From JANPJV01 sp031425695 (GTDB taxonomy: Bacteria > Pseudomonadota > Gammaproteobacteria > Xanthomonadales > SZUA-5): a stretch of DNA of 29,016 nucleotides. Under the pieces are notes generated by a model. That model was not told the origin of the DNA, ran no database searches, and worked only from the letters and a program-made list of their open reading frames with translations. Every line of letters starts with the position of its first letter. Position 1 is the first letter of the stretch. The stretch lies in contig JANPJV010000147.1 of the NCBI GenBank assembly GCA_031425695.1, positions 1 to 29,016 of the forward strand. The letters run 5' to 3'. A program made the translations under genes and the position numbers. Shown here one piece after another: positions 17,654-24,504 of this stretch.

Positions 17654-17669
17654 TTGCCGTATATAGCAA
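17654..17669. promoter_or_regulatory. Candidate HipB operator 2, abutting the start codon
   Basis: TTGCCGTATATAGCAA is the second TTGC-N8-GCAA palindrome. Its last base touches the hipB ATG, leaving no usual ribosome-binding site. Bound HipB would cover the start region; a leaderless transcript or a wrong start call are possible. Confidence 0.6.
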
Positions 17670-17924
17670 ATGCAGACCCTCCAGGAATTGGGCGCTTCCG
17701 TCGCGGAAAGGCGCCGTGCACTCGGCCTGCAGCAAGGTGAAGTGGCAGCGCGTACGGGCTTGAGCCAAGCGTCGCTGTCGCGTTTCGAGCGCGGCAAAGT
17801 CGCCGAATTCGGATCCCGAAAGCTGTTGTCCGTGCTCGCGGTGCTCGGCATGGAATTGAGCTTGGCCGAAATCGGCGCAGCGGGCTCCCTCGATGAACTG
17901 CGGCGCGAACGGAGTGGCGCGTGA
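17670..17924 (+). CDS. hipB: HipB-like Xre-family antitoxin
   Basis: An 84-residue Xre/Cro-type helix-turn-helix protein. The DNA-binding fold covers about residues 10-66 (VAERRRALGLQQGEVAARTG with the recognition part LSQASLSRFERGK). It directly precedes hipA and overlaps it by four bases (GTGA), the usual order for hipBA. It should bind HipA and the two palindromes at 17614-17669, repressing the operon. The ATG is directly preceded by AGCAA with no Shine-Dalgarno sequence; no other in-frame start gives a better N-terminus. Confidence 0.88.
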   Translation: MQTLQELGASVAERRRALGLQQGEVAARTGLSQASLSRFERGKVAEFGSRKLLSVLAVLGMELSLAEIGAAGSLDELRRERSGA

Positions 17925-19252
17925 GCTTGTCGGTCTATGTGCAGGGCCGCGAAGTCGCCAGTCTGCAGGCCATCGGCGACTTCAAGAGCTCGTTGATCTA
18001 CCACGAAGCCACCGCCCTCGACGACTTCGTGTCGCTGACCATGCGAGTACGGCGCGACCCCTACCTTTGGGACGACGTTCTCCACCCGATCTTCCAGATG
18101 AATCTGCCGGAAGGCTATCTGCTGCAGGTGTTGCAGGAGCAGTTTGGCCCGCACATTGGCGCCAGTCCGATGGCGCTGCTGTCGGTCATCGGGCGCAACA
18201 TGATCGGGCGCGTCCAGGTTGCACCGCCTGGCGCGAAAGTCGACCAACCACCACAGCCGGTCGACGTCGCGGCGCTGCTGCAGGGCGACAATTCCGAAGA
18301 GGCTTTTGCCGAGTTGGTTCGCCAGCACGCCACCAGCGGCGTGTCCGGTGTGGTGCCGAAATTTCTCGACAGCAGTGACCAGGCGATCACCGCACCTCGC
18401 TTCAAGAAGTCCACGCTGTTTACCCACCGGCACATCATCAAAGGCTCATCCAGGCTGCTGCCCTTCGTGTCGCTCAATGAGCATCTGTGCATGCAGGTGG
18501 TGCGCCGCGTGATGCCGGCCGCGGTCACCGAGGTGTCGCAGGATGGCCAGGCGCTGGTCGTTCACCGCTTCGATGTCGATGCACAAGGCGCCCGCTATTG
18601 GGGCCTGGAAGATTTCTGCGCGCTGCTCGGAATGCGCCCTACGGCGAAGTACGAGACGACGTGGGAACGCGTCGCCAAAGCCGTGCGCGATCATGTGCCG
18701 ATCAGTCAGCGGCCTCAGACCCTGCGCCAGATGGCGACGCTGTTGCTGTTGACCTACGCACTACGCAATGCCGACTGCCACGCCAAGAATCTGGCGCTGC
18801 GCTACACCAACCAAGTCGACGTGCACCTGGCACCGGCGTTTGACGTGATCACCACGGCAGCTTATCCGACCTATCAGAACAACCCGCCCGGTATCGCATT
18901 CATGGGCAAGAAGACGTGGGCCCCAGGCAAGCACCTGGGCACCTTCATCACCGCAACCTTTGGCGTGCCTCTGCGTGATCAAATCAACCTCATCAGTCAG
19001 ATTGCCGGTGCGATGTCCGACATCGCCCCCCAGGTTCGCGATGCAATGAGCATGCATGCTGGCTTTCACGAGATCGGGAAGCGGATGCTGCTCGCCTGGC
19101 GCCAGGGCATCGACGGTCTTCACGACCGGCGCGTCTATTCCTTGCCCGCTCCCGACCTGAACACCGCCTTCGACGGCATCTCTGACCCGTCGCCGGTCAA
19201 GCCGGAACGAGTGGTCGTTGGTCGCTCCGACTTGCTGGGACGGCGCAAGTAG
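17921..19252 (+). CDS. hipA: HipA family serine/threonine kinase toxin
   Basis: A 443-residue HipA-type kinase, close in length to E. coli HipA, which phosphorylates glutamyl-tRNA synthetase and causes dormancy. The N-terminal subdomain (about 1-100) is fused as usual. Key motifs are the Ser-containing loop SGVVPKFL (142-149, normally SGVQPK), ATP-site residues in HIIKGSS (171-177), the catalytic loop NADCHAKN (283-290) with D285, and the metal-binding FDV (307-309) with D308. The enzyme therefore looks active. The SGVVPK change from the common SGVQPK lies in the loop whose serine is autophosphorylated in E. coli HipA. The start is a GTG overlapping the hipB stop. Target substrate is unknown. 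Confidence 0.92.
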   Translation: MSLSVYVQGREVASLQAIGDFKSSLIYHEATALDDFVSLTMRVRRDPYLWDDVLHPIFQMNLPEGYLLQVLQEQFGPHIGASPMALLSVIGRNMIGRVQVAPPGAKVDQPPQPVDVAALLQGDNSEEAFAELVRQHATSGVSGVVPKFLDSSDQAITAPRFKKSTLFTHRHIIKGSSRLLPFVSLNEHLCMQVVRRVMPAAVTEVSQDGQALVVHRFDVDAQGARYWGLEDFCALLGMRPTAKYETTWERVAKAVRDHVPISQRPQTLRQMATLLLLTYALRNADCHAKNLALRYTNQVDVHLAPAFDVITTAAYPTYQNNPPGIAFMGKKTWAPGKHLGTFITATFGVPLRDQINLISQIAGAMSDIAPQVRDAMSMHAGFHEIGKRMLLAWRQGIDGLHDRRVYSLPAPDLNTAFDGISDPSPVKPERVVVGRSDLLGRRK

Positions 19253-19319
19253 TGCGGCCAGTCGCGATTCCATTTGGTACCATGGACTAGACTAATCGAA
19301 CTTAGGTCATTGAGGCGCC

Positions 19320-19565
19320 ATGCACACCGTCAACATCCACGAAGCCAAGACCCACTTGTCGCGCCTGATTGAACAGGCAGCCAAGGGCGAGTCTTTCGTC
19401 ATCGCTAAGGCCGGCAAGCCCTTGGTCAAGGTGTCCGCATTAGACGCGCCGACATCCAAGCAGGTCAGGCGGCTGGGTTTTCTGGCAGGTCAAATCAAGG
19501 TACCGGACGACTTCGATCGGATGGGTGCTGAAGCCATCGAAGAGATGATTGGCGACGCAGCATGA
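19320..19565 (+). CDS. Phd/YefM-type antitoxin
   Basis: An 81-residue antitoxin with the Phd/YefM fold. The start HTVNIHEAKTHLSRLIEQAA matches the family pattern in which an N-terminal strand and helix bind DNA (V-x-I-x-E-A-K-x-x-L-S-x-L). IAKAGKPLVKVSAL is the typical following hairpin. The C-terminal tail (about 50-81) is acidic and probably wraps around the PIN toxin. The stop overlaps the toxin start by four bases (ATGA). GAGG lies five bases upstream of the ATG. The palindrome TGGTACCA at 19275-19282 lies about 40 bases upstream and might be an operator. Confidence 0.9.
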   Translation: MHTVNIHEAKTHLSRLIEQAAKGESFVIAKAGKPLVKVSALDAPTSKQVRRLGFLAGQIKVPDDFDRMGAEAIEEMIGDAA

Positions 19566-19948
19566 AGCTGCTGCTCGATAGCCACTTGTTGCTGTGGGCG
19601 GCGGGTTCGCCGGATCGGTTGCCCGAAGCGGCGCGGTCGCTGTTCGAGGACCCGGACAACGAGCTGCTGTTCAGCGCAGCGAGTCTCTGGGAGATCGCGA
19701 TAAAGCGCGGGCTCGGGCGCAGCGATTTCCAGGTCGATGCTCGCGTTCTGCGTAGAGGACTGCTGGACAACGGTTACGGCGAACTACCGGTCACCAGCGA
19801 GCACGCCGTCGCAATCGACGCACTTCCATCGATCCACCGAGACCCTTTCGATCGGATTCTGGTTGCCCAAGCCCAGGTCGAGGGAATCACCCTGGTCACG
19901 GCTGACGAAACCGTCGCAAAATACGCTGGGCCAATCCGGAAAGTCTAA
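19562..19948 (+). CDS. PIN-domain (VapC-like) toxin
   Basis: A 128-residue PIN-domain ribonuclease toxin. The acidic metal-binding residues are present: D6 in LLLDSHLLLWA, E44 in SLWEIAIK, D97 (with D94) in HRDPFDRILVAQA and D115 in VTADE. The LLLDSHLLLW and RDPFDR motifs place it in the group paired with Phd-type antitoxins. It is predicted to cleave RNA, often tRNA or rRNA in relatives, when freed from the antitoxin encoded just upstream. The complete active site suggests that it works. It is the last gene before a 421-base gap and the attachment site of the mobile element. Confidence 0.92.
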   Translation: MKLLLDSHLLLWAAGSPDRLPEAARSLFEDPDNELLFSAASLWEIAIKRGLGRSDFQVDARVLRRGLLDNGYGELPVTSEHAVAIDALPSIHRDPFDRILVAQAQVEGITLVTADETVAKYAGPIRKV

Positions 19949-20369
19949 GGTCCCGACCTTGGTGGCTAGCGAATGTTGCAGGATGCTCCTTCGTCGGTCG
20001 ACACGGCCCAACCCCATTGTCCGGACGTCGCATTGGATTGCTGACAGGGGCGGTGTCCTGTCGAGATGCAACAGCCGGCCCGCACTGATGCGCGTGCTCA
20101 CTGTGTCGCGCGTCGGCGATGCAGCGCCGTAAGTAGTTGTTTGTGCCCAAGTGTGAGCGGACGCTGTTCGGTAGTTGCAACTAATCTGAGCTGATAGCGG
20201 CTGGTCGCCAGCGGTCGAATACCCAACGGCTTCGACAATCGGCTCACGTCGGTGTCCACGCTCCTGGCACATGAAAACCATGTCCACGCGCTGGACCCGC
20301 AGGAACCCGCAGCCGTGCGCAGCGGTTGCGCTTTCTGGCTGGCGGGGAGAGTCGGTTGGAAACGCGAAT
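19949..20369. other. Gap between toxin gene and mobile element
   Basis: No convincing gene, RNA or repeat is seen in these 421 bases. Possible reading frames overlap the toxin or lack start signals. Its base use is less regular than in neighbours, which fits old, degraded DNA. Confidence 0.5.
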
Positions 20370-20416
20370 TGGTGGGCCCACCAGGATTCGAACCTGGAAC
20401 CAAGAGATTATGAGTC
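20370..20416. repeat. attL: 47-bp direct repeat of the tRNA 3' part
   Basis: Identical for 47 bases to 27548-27594, from the CCA end through the T arm to the anticodon loop (minus-strand sense). It lacks the D arm and 5' acceptor, so it is not a working tRNA. It marks the left end of the integrated element, 141 bases before the integrase start. Confidence 0.93.
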
Positions 20417-20529
20417 CCGTTAGAGCGCTCCTGGGGACTGGCGAGACCCCGAAATGACCATCGCAACCTATTGTAGTTACTGACATTGAAGTTTCATGTT
20501 GTCCCCTGACATCCATGCCTGTACCATCT

Positions 20530-20556
20530 GATTTGGTCGTCAATTTGGTCATTGGT
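20530..20556. repeat. Left copy of 27-bp subterminal repeat (possible integrase arm site)
   Basis: GATTTGGTCGTCAATTTGG and on. It matches 27468-27494 with one mismatch and contains TTGGTC units; a third TTGGTC continues into the integrase start. Located 113 bases inside attL, as expected for arm-type sites of tyrosine recombinases; it also overlaps the integrase translation start region, so binding could repress it. Confidence 0.75.
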
Positions 20557-20557
20557 C

Positions 20558-21937
20558 ATGGCGAAGGCAAGTATCAAACCGATTCACAGCGCGCTGAACG
20601 CTGCCGGCGAGGGACTGCATTCAATCGAGGGCCACAAGGGCCTGTATCTCAAGGTCGCATCTACCGGCGGTCGAACCTGGCTCTACCGTTCGCGCGTTGG
20701 TGGCGTGCTGCGCTGGGCGAATATCGGCAACGCCAACGTGATGAAGTTCGGCGAGGCTGACCGACTGGCGCAGGTGATCCGCGAGCAGGGACGGAGCGCG
20801 CGCGGCAAGGACAACCCCATTGAAGTGGCGCGCGCCGAGGAAAGAGCGCGGAAGGAAAGCGAGCGCCGTGCGCGCCTGCTGGTCGAGGCCCGCCAGCGGC
20901 AGCGCGAGCAGGAGGAAGCGCTCCGCCCGACTCTCGACAAAATCGCCGAGCAGTACATCGGCGTGTACGTTGCCGAGAAGCGCCGGGCCAACGGCGACAA
21001 GCGCTGGAAAGACTACGAGCAGGCCGTGTATGACCGCGAGGTTAGTCCGCGTCTTGGCGCGTTCAAGGTCGGCAACATCAAAACCAGGGACGTGGCCGCG
21101 ATGCGCAACGAAATCAGGAGCGAGTCGGGCAAGCGTAAAGCCGTGGCCGTGCTGCGCGCGTTGCTGAGTCACGCCAAGTCCGATGGACTGATTGACGTGA
21201 ATCCGGCAATCGGAGTGAAGGTCACACCATCAGGTCAGCGTGACCGTTTTCTCAGCCGCGACGAGATCAAGGCCGTGTGGGCGGCGAAGGCTGTTGATGG
21301 CCCCAAAGACCCCGACGACAAGACCGCCGTTGAAGGTATCCGCCCCGTCATGTTGGCGGCGATGAAGGTGCAACTGGCGACCGGGCAGCGTGCCGGCGAA
21401 GTCCTGGCGATGCGCTGGTCAGACGTCAAGGAGCAGGATCGCGAGCGCACTTGGACTGTGCCGGCTGAGATCGCCAAGAACGGCAAGGAGCACTTGGTTC
21501 CCCTGGCGCCGCAAGTGTGGGCGCTGATCGAGGCGCAGCGTCCGGCACCCGACGCGGACCCCAAGCAAGCGAGCGCGTACGTGTTCCCGGCGTGGGCCAA
21601 AAAGACCCGCGACAAACCCGTTAGCACCAGCAATTTCGCGCACGTTGTCGCCAAGGTTCAATCCGAACTCAAGCTTGAACACTTCACGTCGCACGACCTA
21701 CGCCGCACCGCTGCTACCAAGATGGCGGAGGCCGGCGTGCTGCCGCATGTCATCGAGGCCGTGCTCAACCATTCCAGCGGCAGCAAGTCCGGCGTGGCCG
21801 GCATCTACAACCGGGCGAACTACTACACCGAAATGAAGCGGGCGCTGGTGCAGTGGGCGAAGTTGCTGGACCGCATCGCCAGCGGCGAAGGTGGCGGCGT
21901 TGTCGTCAAGATCAATTTTGGGAGGGCGACGGCGTGA
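20558..21937 (+). CDS. Tyrosine recombinase integrase (DUF4102-type N-terminus)
   Basis: A 459-residue phage-type integrase that inserts and excises the element at the tRNA site. The N-terminus (about 1-85) fits the DUF4102 arm-binding domain (GLHSIEGHKGLYLKV). A long charged coiled coil follows (about 88-125), then a SAM-like core-binding domain (about 128-215) and the catalytic domain. The catalytic residues are R278 (TGQRAGEVLAMRW), H379 and R382 (HDLRR), H405 (LNHSS) and Y417 (GIYNR). All are present, so it should be active. ATG at 20558 is chosen over a TTG two codons upstream. The stop overlaps the next gene (GTGA). It transcribes inward, away from attL. Confidence 0.95.
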   Translation: MAKASIKPIHSALNAAGEGLHSIEGHKGLYLKVASTGGRTWLYRSRVGGVLRWANIGNANVMKFGEADRLAQVIREQGRSARGKDNPIEVARAEERARKESERRARLLVEARQRQREQEEALRPTLDKIAEQYIGVYVAEKRRANGDKRWKDYEQAVYDREVSPRLGAFKVGNIKTRDVAAMRNEIRSESGKRKAVAVLRALLSHAKSDGLIDVNPAIGVKVTPSGQRDRFLSRDEIKAVWAAKAVDGPKDPDDKTAVEGIRPVMLAAMKVQLATGQRAGEVLAMRWSDVKEQDRERTWTVPAEIAKNGKEHLVPLAPQVWALIEAQRPAPDADPKQASAYVFPAWAKKTRDKPVSTSNFAHVVAKVQSELKLEHFTSHDLRRTAATKMAEAGVLPHVIEAVLNHSSGSKSGVAGIYNRANYYTEMKRALVQWAKLLDRIASGEGGGVVVKINFGRATA

Positions 21938-22437
21938 AGTTGCGGGCGATGGATGACCACGACATTGCGAACCTGCTGCGCGAAGCGGCGAGGAAGATCA
22001 AGGCCGGCGAGCCGCTGCTTTTTGGTGAATCCAGCCACGGCGGGCAATATGTGGAAGGGCCTGCAGTGGTCGCCCTCTTGCTTGGCATCGCGGACGGGAA
22101 AACCCTAGGCCAAGTGCTGAAGAAGGGACGGCCGAAAGACCGCATCAACGTTGAAACGTACGTGCTAGTAGAGCGCGCTCGAAAGCGGCTTGGAAGCTAC
22201 TCCGCGGCATACACGGAACTAGCTCAAGTGTGGCGTGGCGATGGCGTGCGACCGTTGCGCGGCGAGGATCTGGCGAAGGCTGCTGCGAATGTGAAGAAGG
22301 CGCACCAGCGCGCACGCGCAGGCATGAAACCCACGCTAGACAAAATCGAGGAGAGCCGCCGAGAAGGCAAAGAGCGAGCCGAGCGAAGGAAGGCTATGGC
22401 CGGGAAGACCCTAGACGAACTCTTGAAGGGGACATAA
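21934..22437 (+). CDS. Unknown protein of the element
   Basis: A 167-residue protein of unrecognised family. The N-terminal half (about 5-80) looks globular (DIANLLREAARKIKAGEPLL, then GPAVVALLLGIADGKTLGQV), and the C-terminal part (about 125-167) is a charged helix rich in K, R and E, probably a coiled coil. GTG at 21934 overlaps the integrase stop and follows GGAGG with eight bases between; ATG at 21949 is an alternative. Translational coupling to the integrase suggests shared expression. A role in integration control is possible but not shown. Confidence 0.78.
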   Translation: MKLRAMDDHDIANLLREAARKIKAGEPLLFGESSHGGQYVEGPAVVALLLGIADGKTLGQVLKKGRPKDRINVETYVLVERARKRLGSYSAAYTELAQVWRGDGVRPLRGEDLAKAAANVKKAHQRARAGMKPTLDKIEESRREGKERAERRKAMAGKTLDELLKGT

Positions 22438-22490
22438 CCCCACCCGGCTACTTTGTCCCGTTTTCGCGGTAAATGATTCATGCCGACCAT

Positions 22491-22501
22491 GTGGTCACCA
22501 C
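22491..22501. promoter_or_regulatory. Small palindrome upstream of AlpA-like gene
   Basis: GTGGTCACCAC is an inverted repeat (GTGGT-C-ACCAC) 15 bases before the AlpA-like start, in the only non-coding gap of the left half. It could be an operator. Confidence 0.35.
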
Positions 22502-22515
22502 TGGACGGCTAGCAA

Positions 22516-22743
22516 ATGAGCACTCCCGCAAAGAAGGTAAAGCCCAACCTTCAACCCCTGTTGAACCGCATCGAACATGGCGCCGCGCGCCTGGGCGTGT
22601 CGCGGTCTTTCCTCTACCGAGAGATCGGCGCCAAACGCTTGACCGTTGTCAAACTCGGCACGCGCACCCTGATCGCCGAGGCCGAACTCCAACGCTTTGC
22701 GGCTGAGTTGGCGCAGCGCGGAAGCGTGAGGGCCGCCGCATGA
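22516..22743 (+). CDS. AlpA/excisionase-type DNA-binding protein
   Basis: A 75-residue protein with a MerR-like winged helix-turn-helix (HTH_17/AlpA type): GAARLGVSRSFLYREIGAKR, then the wing LTVVKLGTRTLIAEAELQRF. AlpA-like proteins of P4-like satellites and islands activate or act as excisionase, bending DNA near att sites. The 78-base gap before it with a small palindrome suggests that it starts its own transcription unit. Its stop overlaps the next start by four bases. Whether it acts as an activator, a repressor or a recombination directionality factor cannot be told from the sequence. Confidence 0.85.
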   Translation: MSTPAKKVKPNLQPLLNRIEHGAARLGVSRSFLYREIGAKRLTVVKLGTRTLIAEAELQRFAAELAQRGSVRAAA

Positions 22744-23036
22744 GCGTCCAGCCCCCGAAGCCCGACAAAACCGAGATCGAGCACCCGTTCAATTACGGCG
22801 TGATGGCCGACTACGTACGCTGGTCCGGTGCGCTATTTACCGCGATCAAGAGCGAGGCCAAGACCGAGCAGCCCAACCAGTTCCAGATTGAGCACCTCGC
22901 CGAGCTGGGCGACTTCTTGGCCGAACGCGCGGCCGGCGATGCCGATCGGTTCCAGCGCAACGCCGAGTTGGAAGCGGACTACAACGAGGCCGCCGAGCGC
23001 CAGCGCAAGTTGGAGGACCGCAACCATGCGCGCTAA
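22740..23036 (+). CDS. Small unknown protein of the element
   Basis: A 98-residue acidic, mostly helical protein; no family recognised. It opens with a flexible KPDKTEIEHPFNYGVMADYV and ends with a charged helix (ADRFQRNAELEADYNEAAER). It overlaps AlpA by four bases and the next gene by eleven, so it belongs to one dense operon. A structural or regulatory role is open. Confidence 0.78.
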   Translation: MSVQPPKPDKTEIEHPFNYGVMADYVRWSGALFTAIKSEAKTEQPNQFQIEHLAELGDFLAERAAGDADRFQRNAELEADYNEAAERQRKLEDRNHAR

Positions 23037-23292
23037 TCCGGACACCATCGACCGCTCTTCGATCTTCTCCCCCGCAGGTGACACCAGCCCGCTGAACATT
23101 GCCGACTCGATCACCGAGGGCGCGAACTTCATTGCGGCGATCTTCGATGCGCTCGAAGTCATCCACGTGACCGAGACGACCGTGATGGTGGCGACGGTTC
23201 GCGATCTCGCGTTTCTGGGCGAGCACTTGGCGGCTCAGATCAAGGCCAAGACGCATGAACTGGTGGCGCTGGCGCAGAGGGCCAAGTCATGA
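23026..23292 (+). CDS. Small unknown protein of the element
   Basis: An 88-residue protein. ATG at 23026 is chosen because GGAGGA lies at 23012-23017; a longer in-frame reading upstream overlaps the previous gene in another frame and is serine/arginine/proline-rich, so it looks non-coding. The sequence SPLNIADSITEGANFIAAIF suggests one amphipathic helix, then ETTVMVATVRDLAFLGEHLA. No family recognised. It overlaps both neighbours. Confidence 0.78.
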   Translation: MRANPDTIDRSSIFSPAGDTSPLNIADSITEGANFIAAIFDALEVIHVTETTVMVATVRDLAFLGEHLAAQIKAKTHELVALAQRAKS

Positions 23293-23570
23293 CCGAAGCT
23301 CCGAGCCCCAGCGAACATGAGCGCAAGCTCGCAGAGCAGGCCGCACAGCGTGCTCAGGAGCCACGCGCGCGCCTGGCCCATGTCCGACCATCGGGCAAAG
23401 TCCTGAACGTGTTCTTGGCTGCGCCAGACGGCACGTTGCACCTGATCCAGGCCGACACTGCTGATGCACCTGGGCTTGAGCTGTTGGGCGCAGATGACCG
23501 CAGCCGCATCGCCGGGGCAATGCTGGCGCTCCACCAGCGACTACAGGACGGTGACCGCCATGCCGCGTAA
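23289..23570 (+). CDS. Small unknown protein of the element
   Basis: A 93-residue protein with a charged N-terminal helix (SEHERKLAEQAAQRAQEPRA) and a beta-rich middle (KVLNVFLAAPDGTLHLIQAD). No family recognised. It overlaps the previous gene by four bases (ATGA) and the TOPRIM gene by eleven, which implies that it is made together with it; a partner role for the TOPRIM protein is possible on position alone. Confidence 0.75.
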   Translation: MTEAPSPSEHERKLAEQAAQRAQEPRARLAHVRPSGKVLNVFLAAPDGTLHLIQADTADAPGLELLGADDRSRIAGAMLALHQRLQDGDRHAA

Positions 23571-24504
23571 TGCGGCTGCGAAAAGCTCAGGACCGGCGTC
23601 GCTGCCGGTCCGCGAGCGATCTTATCGTGCGCGCACGATAAAACGATTTCGGCGCACCGGGCAGGACGTCGAGGCTCTCGATCAGCAGATCATTTCCGTA
23701 CTGCAGGAGGATCACCCCCAGTCAGTCCGACACGTGTTCTATCGGCTCACCGACCCCCGGCTTGCGTGCCACGTCGAGAAATCGGACCGCGGTTATCGGC
23801 ACGTGCAAGGGCGCCTGGTGAAGCTGCGCGAGGCCGGCCGCGTGCCTTACGGCTGGATCGCGGATGCCACCCGGCGCGGCTACTTCGTAAGCACGTTTTC
23901 GAGCGCCGGCAACTTCGTCGAACGCATGGCAAGTCTCTACCGGGCGGACCTTTGGCAGCACGCTGATTCATGCTGCGAAGTGTGGGTTGAAAGCCGAAGT
24001 CTCGGCAGCGTGATTCAACCGCTCTGCAATGAACTGGCGGTCGACCTCTACCCGTCTGGCGGGTTCGCCTCGCTGAGCTTCATCTACGACGCTGCCAAGA
24101 GCATCAACGCCGAGAACGACGGCCGGCCGCTGCGAATCTTCTACATCGGCGATTACGATCCCGCAGGCGTGCTGATCGACAAGAAGATCGAGCAGGGCAT
24201 CCGCTCGCACCTCGACGCCGACGTCGACATGACCTTCGAGCGGATCGGCATCACGCTTGAGCAGATCAAGCAATACGACCTACCGCAGAAACCCCGCAAG
24301 GAGGGCGACAAGCGCTCGCCTGAAGTCGAGTTCACCGTCGAGGCTGAGGCTATGCCTGCCCGCATCCTGCGTGCGCTCCTGCGCGGCCGCATCGAGGCGT
24401 TGCTACCGGCGAACGCATTGCAGGTCGCAAAGGTGGCGGAGGAGTCCGAGCGCGAGGGGCTGAGGATGATGGCGCGGCTGTTCGAGGACGACAGCGATGG
24501 CTAA
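23560..24504 (+). CDS. TOPRIM protein resembling topoisomerase VI subunit A (Mini-A-like)
   Basis: A 314-residue protein with two parts that match the Spo11/TopoVI-A plan. The N-terminal winged-helix region (about 35-110) has QSVRHVFYRL with Y61 in the place where TopoVI-A/Spo11 carry the DNA-cleaving tyrosine (R-x-x-x-Y). It goes on with EKSDRGYRHVQGRLVKLREA and GWIADATRRG. The C-terminal TOPRIM fold (about 138-260) has E144 in VWVESRSLG and the D-x-D pair D198/D200 in IGDYDPAG. No ATPase B subunit is encoded in the element. Mini-A proteins, B-less TopoVI-A relatives of mobile elements, fit best; a nuclease-like TOPRIM protein (for example JetD-like) is the alternative. ATG 23560 follows the family start; it overlaps the previous and next genes. 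Possible jobs are replication, resolution or host interference. Confidence 0.82.
   Translation: MPRNAAAKSSGPASLPVRERSYRARTIKRFRRTGQDVEALDQQIISVLQEDHPQSVRHVFYRLTDPRLACHVEKSDRGYRHVQGRLVKLREAGRVPYGWIADATRRGYFVSTFSSAGNFVERMASLYRADLWQHADSCCEVWVESRSLGSVIQPLCNELAVDLYPSGGFASLSFIYDAAKSINAENDGRPLRIFYIGDYDPAGVLIDKKIEQGIRSHLDADVDMTFERIGITLEQIKQYDLPQKPRKEGDKRSPEVEFTVEAEAMPARILRALLRGRIEALLPANALQVAKVAEESEREGLRMMARLFEDDSDG

Noticed and set aside
19949..20369. Small genes on either strand in the gap before attL
   Set aside because: Candidate frames overlap the toxin gene or the attachment repeat, lack ribosome-binding sites and look like no protein family.
20370..20416. A second working tRNA gene
   Set aside because: Only the 3' part is present. 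D arm and 5' acceptor strand are missing, so it is the attachment repeat.
23560..24504. Wadjet component JetD
   Set aside because: JetD is also a TOPRIM protein, but no jetA, jetB or jetC gene is nearby, and the protein sits in a replication cluster.
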